Made by a program: the position numbers and the translations under genes | Notes under the pieces: generated by a model | The model's database searches: none | Told to the model about the DNA's origin: nothing | The model's input: the letters and a program-made list of their open reading frames with translations, nothing else | Part shown: positions 1 through 7,205 of the stretch, one piece after another | How the letters are laid out: every line of letters begins with the position of its first letter | How positions within the stretch are numbered: the stretch's first letter is position 1 | NCBI GenBank assembly: GCA_000372225.1 | Contig: AQTY01000034.1 | Coordinates: 1 to 14,960 of the forward strand | Direction of reading: 5' to 3' | Origin: Candidatus Nitromaritima sp. SCGC AAA288-L16 | GTDB lineage: Bacteria; Nitrospinota; Nitrospinia; Nitrospinales; VA-1 | Length of the DNA: 14,960 nucleotides

Positions 1-40
1 CACCACCAATTTCATTTCCATTAAGAACCAAGTCATAAGC
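1..40. repeat. Inverted copy of an aspS segment at the window edge
   Basis: Bases 1-40 are, on the complementary strand, identical at every position to 6856-6895 inside aspS, where they encode the conserved AYDLVLNGNEIGG region. Identity stops at base 40, where the minus strand has A before the shared G and aspS has C. In the MBL gene the segment is read in a different frame from aspS, so this is not a shared protein motif. It is cut off by the window edge, so its full length is unknown. A chimeric or graph-end assembly artefact is the likeliest explanation. Confidence 0.9.
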
Positions 41-1164
41 TTTGGCTTATATGTTTGTCCAAAATCTATAGTCCATGCTTGAGATTCTTCCTGACCGAAG
101 ATTTCCAATTGGTAGACAATCTGCCAATGTTGCCAACCACTAAGAAGTTCGCTATTTAAAATCAGATCAAGAAAATTATTTTCAATAAAGTCATTAACGA
201 CTGTCATTTCTTTTTTATATTTTTCTAAGTCACAAGTCTGGGTTTTGATAGACGGAACTTCTGCGTTAGGTTTGAATATTATTCGATGACTATCATCTTC
301 ATCCACACGGACAAAATCGGATGACTGCTTATCAATCCAAATCTCTCCAGTGGAAATATGAGCAACATCTCCAGAAAAAAATGGAGCATTTGGAACTTCT
401 GGGCAAAACGCGGACAAATCCCGTATAAACTGATCCTGAGTAATTGGGAATGTGCATTGATTTAAAAAATTTAATTCATCCCTACACCTAAAGGCGGCCG
501 ACCCAGGCACCACGAATTTAGGCCCAAGTGCCTTCACGACATTCAGGAAAGTACAATACTCATTGATGGGTAGGGTGAATGGCTTGTTATAAGCAAAGTT
601 ACCTTCTAGTAATGGAACAAACCGAGAGTGGAAAAAATCAATCTGGCCATGCAGTTCTCTAATCCGCTGAATGATATCCGGGTTCACTTGAGAGTCTACC
701 TGATTCCAAATCGTCACTTCCCCATCACTCACTAGTAGTCCATGTTCTGGAAAGTCATCTTCGGCGGTGCTTGATTGATTGAGTGAAGCAGTCGGCGTTA
801 TTACGACATCATTAACGTGGATAGGCTCAAAATCTGAAACAATCTTTATATTTTTAAATTCGAGCTCATTGAGAACATCAAGAAGAAGATCATCTTTAGG
901 GGCGAGAACGATTGAGTCTGGTTTTAGGATTCTTTTATCTTGAACAAGGTAAGACAAGGTACGCACATCAAAATGATCTTGGTGCCTATGGGAAAGATTG
1001 AGAACATCCACCGGAGGTATTTTTTCTTTTTCTAAAACAATGCTTGGACACAATACGTTTATTTCTTCCCATAGGTAGTCAAACCAAACCGGATCGGTCA
1101 GTATCGTAGTTTCCTTAGACTGCACAAGGAGACATGCATGACCGATCAAGGTAGTCTTAATCAT
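1..1164 (-). CDS. MBL-fold metallo-hydrolase (UlaG-like), 3' end missing
   Basis: This is an open frame of 388 codons from the ATG at 1164 to the window edge with no stop, so the C-terminus is missing. The N-terminus has the layout of the UlaG-like beta-lactamase superfamily: IGHACLLV at residues 7-14, TDPVWF at 35-40, and the metal-binding HxHxDH motif as SHRHQDHFD at about 71-79. Later metal-ligand candidates include the GDV at about 266-268. The family consists of cytoplasmic metal-dependent hydrolases (lactonases, phosphodiesterases and others); the substrate cannot be read from the sequence. The start is supported by AAGGAA seven bases upstream. The gene lies 135 bases downstream of the radical SAM gene on the same strand and may share its transcript. 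The last 13 codons lie in a 40-base segment identical to the complement of aspS 6856-6895 and may not belong to this gene. Family assignment is firm, function open. Confidence 0.85.
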   Translation of the reverse strand, partial: MIKTTLIGHACLLVQSKETTILTDPVWFDYLWEEINVLCPSIVLEKEKIPPVDVLNLSHRHQDHFDVRTLSYLVQDKRILKPDSIVLAPKDDLLLDVLNELEFKNIKIVSDFEPIHVNDVVITPTASLNQSSTAEDDFPEHGLLVSDGEVTIWNQVDSQVNPDIIQRIRELHGQIDFFHSRFVPLLEGNFAYNKPFTLPINEYCTFLNVVKALGPKFVVPGSAAFRCRDELNFLNQCTFPITQDQFIRDLSAFCPEVPNAPFFSGDVAHISTGEIWIDKQSSDFVRVDEDDSHRIIFKPNAEVPSIKTQTCDLEKYKKEMTVVNDFIENNFLDLILNSELLSGWQHWQIVYQLEIFGQEESQAWTIDFGQTYKPKLMTWFLMEMKLVV

Positions 1165-1171
1165 TTTTTAG

Positions 1172-1177
1172 TTCCTT
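1172..1177 (-). promoter_or_regulatory. Shine-Dalgarno site of the MBL-fold gene
   Basis: Reading on the minus strand, AAGGAA is followed by seven bases and then the ATG at 1164. This decides the start of the MBL-fold gene. Confidence 0.6.
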
Positions 1178-1299
1178 AATTTTAAAAAAAATCAGGGTAG
1201 CTAAAAAGAGTATTTAACTCAAGCGACCATTTATAGAAACACGCTTCTATCTTCTTAAATTTTAAAAATAGAGGTGCGGATATATGGGGATCTTAAAAA

Positions 1300-3108
1300 T
1301 CAAAACCTACTTCGCCCAACAGGCACATCTTGATTTTTAACATATAGGTCTGGAAGATTGTTCGTCCCATGGTGAGTGATATAAAGAAAAACGTGCTCAC
1401 GGGCGTTGATTCGCATAGCCCATGGACCAAAGTCGCTTTGGTAAAAACTTTCATAACGGCGCATGGCTTCTTCAATAGTCTGCCCCGATTTTGGAGTATA
1501 GTAAAAATCTAAAGCCAGGTCGTGCTCAGGATTATCCTTAACTTCCATATCGAGTTGCTTGATCATATTCATAACTGGGGCATGTTTATACAAAACAAAA
1601 AAATACATCTCAACGGAGTGAATAATTTCCTGATTTTTTAGCAAAAACTGCCTAGTATCCTCAGCCTCTTCTTCTGTTTCTGAAGGAAACCCATAAAATG
1701 CCATGACATGACTCCATATACCTACCCGCTTAGCTTCAGTCAGATTAGTTACTGCAGCAGAAATATCTGTATCCTTTTTTACCAACTTGATAATACGTTG
1801 ATTGGCAGATTCTAATCCAAAGTAAAGTGACCGACATCCTGACTGAGCAGCAAGATCCCAAACCTCTGGCTCAAGTAAACTGGACTCGAAACGGATAAGA
1901 GTTGTCCAATAGATACCAAGATTTTTTTCGACCATAAGCGGTGGAAGTTTTTTAAACAGTGCTGGCGGAAACGATTCATCAGTAAATAAAAAATGTTTTG
2001 CGTTGCATGCTTTCTTTAGATGCTCCAAGTCACTAATAATCTGGTCAGCATGCTTCGCTCTAAATTGATCAATGTAGCCAGCCCCATGGTCGCAAAATGT
2101 ACACTCTCCCCAATAGCACCCGCGGGTACCAAGATAGGGGACAAGGCGCTCCGGGGAAAAATACTTTTCCCACGGAATCCCATCAAAATCAGGAGGTGGC
2201 AATTCATTAACCTTTTCTTGATAAGTATTATTTACTCGTATATTTCCGTTTTCTTCACGATAAATTAGATTTGGAACATCTTCCATTTTACGCTTGCCAT
2301 CCAAAGCCTCCGTCAGCCAAACAATCGGATGTTCACCTTCATAAAAAATAATTGAATCGAATGCTGTCCCGAAAAACTCTTCTTTCTTTTGAAGTTCATC
2401 ACGTAGTCGGGTGATTATATTGCCACCGACCGTCACATGAATCTCTGGAAATTTCTCTTTAATGAGAGTGGAAAAAGTAATCCCCGACATAAGTTGAACA
2501 GGAGTCCCTATTGAAATACCAACTAGGTCAGGCTTTTCATCTTCAATTGCCCGAAAGACCAATTGTCGACAAATATCGGCGTATACATTGACAGTGTCGT
2601 CATGAGGAGCCTTTAACAAATCACCCGAAACCCAGGGACGATAAATATTAAGATTGCTCTCAACTGGATAGAACTGAATATCTGCTGGATGATATGCCGC
2701 AGAAACATAACTCATTACTTCACGGAAAGCGTTAAGCGAGGATTCAGCCTTGGACACATCATAAAATTCAGGTCCACGCATGATCTCCTTAGCTTTCTCA
2801 ACTTCCCCAATATGATATTCAAGATCGACAAAACTATATTCCTTGAGCATACCTTTTATATCCCTTTCTTCCTTCGTGATCTTTCCCATCCTCTGTTTTT
2901 CTCTAAGATCTCGCAAACGTTGATCGATACGGCCTTTGACAAACAAAAGAAATTCTCTTGAGAAGATGTGGTCATACATTTCCACATTGATGTCTTTTTG
3001 CACAACCTCAATATCATTTTCACGAAGAACTGCCGTAAGACTTGGTAGAGAAAGGTAGGGCGCAGTAGGAACCCACTCCGGGGGAAATAGTAGCAAAACC
3101 TTTTTCAT
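1300..3108 (-). CDS. B12-binding-type radical SAM protein
   Basis: This 602-residue cytoplasmic protein has an N-terminal cobalamin-binding-like Rossmann fold (KKVLLLFPPEWVPTAPYLSL at 2-21, continued by DLVGISIGT at 194-202 and VTVGGN at 225-230) and a C-terminal radical SAM barrel. The cluster motif is RGCYWGECTFCDH with Cys331, Cys336 and Cys339, a CX4CX2C spacing rather than the usual CX3CX2C. Downstream, FTDESF (375-380), SLYFGLES (427-434) and FYGFPSETEEE (471-481) fit the barrel strands and SAM-binding loops of this superfamily. The canonical DxHxxG cobalamin ligand is absent; DINVEMYDH occupies that place. About 120 charged, mostly helical residues (50-170) are inserted between the halves of the Rossmann domain. 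Relatives are methyltransferases or cyclases for natural products, RiPPs or lipids; the substrate is unknown. The ATG at 3108 has no strong ribosome site. The MBL-fold gene follows on the same strand. Confidence 0.9.
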   Translation of the reverse strand: MKKVLLLFPPEWVPTAPYLSLPSLTAVLRENDIEVVQKDINVEMYDHIFSREFLLFVKGRIDQRLRDLREKQRMGKITKEERDIKGMLKEYSFVDLEYHIGEVEKAKEIMRGPEFYDVSKAESSLNAFREVMSYVSAAYHPADIQFYPVESNLNIYRPWVSGDLLKAPHDDTVNVYADICRQLVFRAIEDEKPDLVGISIGTPVQLMSGITFSTLIKEKFPEIHVTVGGNIITRLRDELQKKEEFFGTAFDSIIFYEGEHPIVWLTEALDGKRKMEDVPNLIYREENGNIRVNNTYQEKVNELPPPDFDGIPWEKYFSPERLVPYLGTRGCYWGECTFCDHGAGYIDQFRAKHADQIISDLEHLKKACNAKHFLFTDESFPPALFKKLPPLMVEKNLGIYWTTLIRFESSLLEPEVWDLAAQSGCRSLYFGLESANQRIIKLVKKDTDISAAVTNLTEAKRVGIWSHVMAFYGFPSETEEEAEDTRQFLLKNQEIIHSVEMYFFVLYKHAPVMNMIKQLDMEVKDNPEHDLALDFYYTPKSGQTIEEAMRRYESFYQSDFGPWAMRINAREHVFLYITHHGTNNLPDLYVKNQDVPVGRSRF

Positions 3109-3260
3109 GAATTTATTATCTCAATTAAAATTTATCGATAAAAAAACTTACCCAACAAGCATTTTATTTTTTGCAATAGGAATACAATCATTAAACATCA
3201 AAGAAACGATAAAGGCAAAAAATACCGGTGGCTTTGAAATAGATTATAATTAATTTATAT

Positions 3261-3345
3261 GTGATTCCTTCCACACTTAATGATAAAATAGCCGCATTCT
3301 ATCAGAACACTGGCTTTTTTTGAAAAGCTGATTAAAAAACTTAAC
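3261..3345 (+). other. Likely 5' coding part of the 3346-3897 gene, out of frame by one base
   Basis: From GTG 3261 the frame gives 20 residues ending NTGFF, then TGA at 3321-3323. The run of seven T at 3315-3321 sits directly at the break. Skipping one base continues as EKLIKKLNLDFHE into the downstream gene. The shift needed is +1, which is what one surplus T would cause. It is also the direction of programmed shifting at UUU-UGA, but no stimulatory Shine-Dalgarno-like element precedes it. There is no clear ribosome site before GTG 3261. Confidence 0.5.
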
Positions 3346-3897
3346 TTGGATTTTCATGAAAATGAAGCTCTAATTATAGTATTCAGGAGATTATTGAATA
3401 TCATGTCACCTCAGCAACCAAGCAATGAGATTATAGTTAAAACAATACTCGATGAAGCAAATTTGACATTTTGTGAAACCGCTGATCGTAAGGATGCAGC
3501 CAACGAACGTAGTGTAGAAGGTTCCGGCTGGGACGAAGGAAAAATGGACGGTGAGTTTGATTTAGAAGACTATAAACGCATATTGGAATTGCAAATGGAG
3601 GCTGCCTGCATTTGCGATCAGCACCCAGAGCTAGAACAGGAAACCGCCGATATTTTTCAAAGTGTCACAGACGAAAATGCTGATGACGTATTGAAGCAAG
3701 TCCAGCAAAAACCAGGGGTTCTTGACTTGGGTCGCATTGCTGTAACTATTTTTTTACTTCGTTTTCCATCAGTTCAGTCCTTTGTTAACAAGGGGCATCC
3801 GTTGGTGCTTGCAACCGACGAGTATATGCTTGAAAACTCGAACGCTCAAAATTGGCATGATTATAAATTCATCGCCGAAGACTTCGGATGGAAATAA
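3346..3897 (+). CDS. Unrecognised acidic protein, probably missing its N-terminus through a frameshift
   Basis: I do not recognise this family. As read, it opens with TTG and gives 183 residues, acidic and probably mainly helical, with no signal peptide or membrane segment. It contains only three cysteines, two of them in AACICDQ. Open coding-like sequence continues upstream in the same frame to base 3292 (...FFEKLIKKLNLDFHENEAL), but with no ATG, GTG or TTG. Another frame starts at GTG 3261 and reads VIPSTLNDKIAAFYQNTGFF before TGA at 3321. Removing one T from the seven at 3315-3321 joins the two into one protein of about 211 residues. An internal ATG at 3403 (MSPQQPSNEI) is the conservative alternative start. 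The gene ends 45 bases before the polyferredoxin gene on the same strand, so the two are probably co-transcribed and may act together. Confidence that it is a gene is good; the start is uncertain. Confidence 0.65.
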   Translation: MDFHENEALIIVFRRLLNIMSPQQPSNEIIVKTILDEANLTFCETADRKDAANERSVEGSGWDEGKMDGEFDLEDYKRILELQMEAACICDQHPELEQETADIFQSVTDENADDVLKQVQQKPGVLDLGRIAVTIFLLRFPSVQSFVNKGHPLVLATDEYMLENSNAQNWHDYKFIAEDFGWK

Positions 3898-3942
3898 TCA
3901 TCTGTCTGCTCGCAAACCATAAATAGGCCCGTTAATTAAGTC

Positions 3943-5247
3943 ATGGACTTTCGGTATCGCCTAGCAAAAAAAACGTTCAAAAATAAAAAAGCCCCTCAAA
4001 AACGTGCGACTGGCATGGATGTCATTAGCCAAGATCAGCGAGGCGATGACTCTTCACCTGAAGTAAGCCCACTGAGTCTTGACAGACAAACCATTACACC
4101 AAAACCGCAACTGCCAGAAGAAGAAAAACAATTGTCGCGACGCGACCTTTTTTCTTTTGGCAATTTTATGAAGTCTGCTGCCGAACTTGATATAAAACCA
4201 ATCGAGGAAACCGAAGAAAACGATGAAGGAAAAGAAGAAGATGAAAATTCTTTAAAATCGGATGATACTTCTGAGAAGTCAGTTGTTGATCTCGAATATG
4301 ATCATCCACCATCCAAAAAAAAAGGTTTTTTCAAACGTCTTATCTCTCGCTTTCGCCCCGACTCTATAACAGACGAGCAAGAACATCACGCGACGATTAC
4401 GGCAGAAAATGACCTAACTGCTCCTGAAGGAGAAATCTCTAGTTCAAAAACCACAGAAAAGTTAGATCAAACACCGGAAGAAATTCCAGAGGTTGTCGAA
4501 GATGATGATGTGGACCCCGAATACGACCGTCGCGGATTAATCAAGCAAGGTGTACATTTTTTTGCTAATCCTGCGGTAGCAACAGTTCAAAATAAAATCG
4601 ATAAAATCAATGAGACCGTGGACAAATTCACCAAAAGGGTTCCTCTTCTTCGTCCACCCGGAGCAATCACTGAGCGACAGTTCTTGCAAGACTGTACCCG
4701 ATGCGATAAATGCATCCATGCCTGCCCTAAAGATGCAATAGTAAAAGCGCCCAAAAAATTTGGATTTCTGGTTATGGGAACACCATACATTGATCCAATG
4801 AAAACGCCTTGTGTTATGTGCGATGATCTTCCTTGTATTTCTGCTTGCCCTGATAGTGCCTTATTGCCTGTCGAAAGTCCCAGCGAGGTGAATATGGGTT
4901 ATGCCATACTGGACAAAAAAAAATGCCAGGCTTATGGAGACACCTTCTGTCAGCAATGCATCATCGATTGTCCCATTCCTGGAGCTATCACGCAGAACAA
5001 GGATCAACAACCAGAATTTCACAAAAAAATATGCACCGGCTGCGGTGTCTGCGTAAGGTCATGCAGTACGGTCAATATTCCAGTTGCTATTAAGGTCAAA
5101 CCGCTTATGGTGATTGAACAACAAGTTCGAAAAAAACAGATAGAGGAAGAACAAAAACGTTTTGAAGCCGAGAAAAAAATACTAGAACAAAAAACTCTGA
5201 AAGAAGAACTCCAAGCTCAGAAGCAAGAAATAACTAACAAAGAATAA
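3943..5247 (+). CDS. NapG/MauM-like protein with four [4Fe-4S] motifs and long acidic N-terminal region
   Basis: This 434-residue protein probably transfers electrons in the cytoplasm. Residues 1-195 are low-complexity, acidic and probably disordered. The linker RPPGAITERQFLQDC (237-251) is the NapG/MauM-type lead-in to the clusters. Sixteen cysteines form four [4Fe-4S] motifs: C251/254/257/261, C290/293/298/302, C328/336/339/343 and C364/367/370/374. Residues about 385-434 form a charged, probably coiled-coil tail. Two short arginine-pair motifs occur, SRRDLFSFG (65-73) and DRRGLIKQG (195-203). They resemble the Tat motif, but no hydrophobic core follows and neither is N-terminal, so export is unlikely. 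The start at ATG 3943 lacks a good ribosome site; ATG 4015 is an alternative. The gene lies 45 bases after the unrecognised gene and is followed by a 186-base gap before aspS. The partner oxidoreductase is not in this window. Confidence 0.88.
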   Translation: MDFRYRLAKKTFKNKKAPQKRATGMDVISQDQRGDDSSPEVSPLSLDRQTITPKPQLPEEEKQLSRRDLFSFGNFMKSAAELDIKPIEETEENDEGKEEDENSLKSDDTSEKSVVDLEYDHPPSKKKGFFKRLISRFRPDSITDEQEHHATITAENDLTAPEGEISSSKTTEKLDQTPEEIPEVVEDDDVDPEYDRRGLIKQGVHFFANPAVATVQNKIDKINETVDKFTKRVPLLRPPGAITERQFLQDCTRCDKCIHACPKDAIVKAPKKFGFLVMGTPYIDPMKTPCVMCDDLPCISACPDSALLPVESPSEVNMGYAILDKKKCQAYGDTFCQQCIIDCPIPGAITQNKDQQPEFHKKICTGCGVCVRSCSTVNIPVAIKVKPLMVIEQQVRKKQIEEEQKRFEAEKKILEQKTLKEELQAQKQEITNKE

Positions 5248-5433
5248 TTCCGTAAATTAGGCTCCAAGGCTTAAATTAAACTGGTTTTTGAGTCGCTCCC
5301 TTAAGGAACAACTAAAAAAGTAAAAATATTTGTTTTTTTACATCCAGCGTTATCCCTTGCAAATCTCCCACATTTTCAGTATCTTGTTTGGTCTTTTTAC
5401 AAATTCCCAACCTTCATTTAACAGAGACACAGA

Positions 5434-7200
5434 ATGCAACAACGTACCCATACATGTGGAGAGCTAACAGAAAAAAACATTGACGAGGTAGTTTCTCTTT
5501 GCGGGTGGGTACATACCCGAAGAGATCATGGAGGACTCATATTTATTGACCTGTGGGATAAGTATGGGCTCACACAAGTTGTACTCAATCCCCAGATTGA
5601 CCAGTTAGCCCACCAAGAAGCACATTCATTACGAGGAAATTTTGTGATTGCCGTTCGCGGTAAGGTGAGGACGCGACCAGAGGACATGGTCAACCCAAAA
5701 CTAAAAACAGGAACTATAGAAGTTTTTATTGAAGAGCTCGAAATATTAAACCCATCAAACACTCCTCCATTTACAGGATGGGAACATCAGGAGGTTGGCG
5801 AAGCTACCCGACTCAAATATCGGTATCTTGATTTAAGAAGTAACGAGCTCCAAAAAAATCTCGAACTTCGCTACCGGATCACCCGCATTACAAGAAATGT
5901 TCTAGATAAAGCAAAGTTTATTGAAATAGAAACACCCATACTGACTAAGAGTACCCCAGAAGGCGCTCGAGACTATCTAGTACCAAGCCGGCTTAATGCA
6001 CAAAAATTTTATGCATTACCTCAGTCTCCCCAGCTCTTCAAACAAATACTGATGGTCTCGGGGATGGATAGGTATTTTCAGATTGTAAAATGTTTTCGTG
6101 ACGAAGACCTACGGCTAGACCGACAACCAGAATTCACCCAAATAGATATGGAAATGTCATTTGTTGATGAAAAACAAATTTTTTCTCTGGTCGAAAATAT
6201 GATTACTGAAATCTATAAGGAAGCTCTAGGAATAAATGTAGAAGCCCCATTTGAAATATTAAAATACCAAGACGCAATCAATCGATTTGGGTCGGACAAA
6301 CCAGACTTGCGGTTCGGGCTCGAGTTAGTGGATGTGAGTGAGGTCGTTAGAGGAACTGAGTTTAAAGTATTTGCACAAGCATTAGATGCTGGAGGACAGG
6401 TTAAAGCTATCAACATAAAAGCAAGTACTGACTCTCTTTCTCGTAAAGCACTCGATGACCTGACCGAAATCGCTAAAACTTACGGGGCAAAAGGAATGGC
6501 CTGGATCAAGATTCAACAAAACGAACTACAGTCTCCTATAATAAAGTTTTTCGAAAAGAAAATGCTTGACCATCTCATTGAAGCAGTAAAAGGGGAACCC
6601 GGTGACACTATTGTATTTTCAGCCGACACCCCAAAAATTGTCGCTGATTCGTTAGCCAATGTAAGACTAGGCGCAGCAAAACTACTCAACTTAATCGATG
6701 AAAATCTAATCAAGCTTGTTTGGGTAACCGAGTTCCCGTTGCTTGAATATGACGAAGATCAAAGGCGTAATACAGCGATGCACCACCCCTTCACAGCTCC
6801 ACTGGAAGAAGATTTAGATAAATTCGAGTCTAATCCAAACGAAATGAGGGCCCGCGCTTATGACTTGGTTCTTAATGGAAATGAAATTGGTGGTGGGAGT
6901 ATTCGTATTCACCGAAAAGATGTTCAACAAAAAATGTTTGAACTACTTGGTATCAAAAAAGAAGAAGCTGAGTTAAAATTTGGTTTCCTACTAGATGCCC
7001 TGCAGTATGGGGCACCACCTCACGGGGGGATCGCTTTTGGGTTAGACCGTATCACCATGCTATTGGCAAATGCACCGTCAATTCGAGAAGTCATTGCTTT
7101 CCCGAAAACACAGAAAGCCACTTGTATGATGACACAGGCCCCTTCAGAAATAGACCCAAAACAACTCAAAGAGTTGACATTAAAATACGATCTTTCTTGA
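5434..7200 (+). CDS. aspS: Aspartyl-tRNA synthetase
   Basis: The enzyme attaches aspartate to tRNA-Asp in the cytoplasm. The full 588 residues match the bacterial-type enzyme: an N-terminal OB-fold anticodon-binding domain (about 1-105, with GWVHTRRDHGGLIFIDL), the class II catalytic core, the bacterial GAD insertion (about 285-410) and the C-terminal tail. Visible core motifs are TPEGARDYLVPSR (174-186), the substrate-binding QSPQLFKQ (197-204), motif 2 FRDEDLRLDRQPEFTQID (221-238), NGNEIGGGSIRIH (481-493) and motif 3 GGIAFGLDRITMLL (531-544). His32 in RRDHGG is the residue seen in characterised nondiscriminating bacterial enzymes, which also charge tRNA-Asn; discriminating enzymes usually have Leu there. 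The ATG at 5434 has only a weak upstream purine stretch. The gene stands apart from its neighbours, with a 186-base upstream gap. A segment of it (6856-6895) recurs inverted at the left window edge. Confidence 0.98.
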   Translation: MQQRTHTCGELTEKNIDEVVSLCGWVHTRRDHGGLIFIDLWDKYGLTQVVLNPQIDQLAHQEAHSLRGNFVIAVRGKVRTRPEDMVNPKLKTGTIEVFIEELEILNPSNTPPFTGWEHQEVGEATRLKYRYLDLRSNELQKNLELRYRITRITRNVLDKAKFIEIETPILTKSTPEGARDYLVPSRLNAQKFYALPQSPQLFKQILMVSGMDRYFQIVKCFRDEDLRLDRQPEFTQIDMEMSFVDEKQIFSLVENMITEIYKEALGINVEAPFEILKYQDAINRFGSDKPDLRFGLELVDVSEVVRGTEFKVFAQALDAGGQVKAINIKASTDSLSRKALDDLTEIAKTYGAKGMAWIKIQQNELQSPIIKFFEKKMLDHLIEAVKGEPGDTIVFSADTPKIVADSLANVRLGAAKLLNLIDENLIKLVWVTEFPLLEYDEDQRRNTAMHHPFTAPLEEDLDKFESNPNEMRARAYDLVLNGNEIGGGSIRIHRKDVQQKMFELLGIKKEEAELKFGFLLDALQYGAPPHGGIAFGLDRITMLLANAPSIREVIAFPKTQKATCMMTQAPSEIDPKQLKELTLKYDLS

Positions 7201-7205
7201 TTCGT

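Noticed and set aside
2689..2961. 90-codon open frame on the plus strand
   Set aside because: It is antisense to the helical insertion of the radical SAM gene and has no recognisable motif or ribosome site.
3131..3142. 12-base perfect palindrome TTTATCGATAAA upstream of the radical SAM gene
   Set aside because: It could be an operator, but it is A/T-dominated, has no second copy and no visible promoter in register, so I did not call it.
4135..4165. Possible Tat signal in the polyferredoxin (SRRDLFSFG)
   Set aside because: It is about 65 residues from the N-terminus and no hydrophobic core or cleavage site follows; the second copy (DRRGLIKQG, residues 195-203) is also internal.
5320..5341. 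GTAAAAA / TTTTTAC hairpin after the polyferredoxin gene
   Set aside because: The stem is almost all A-T and is not followed by a T tract outside the stem, so it is too weak to call a terminator.
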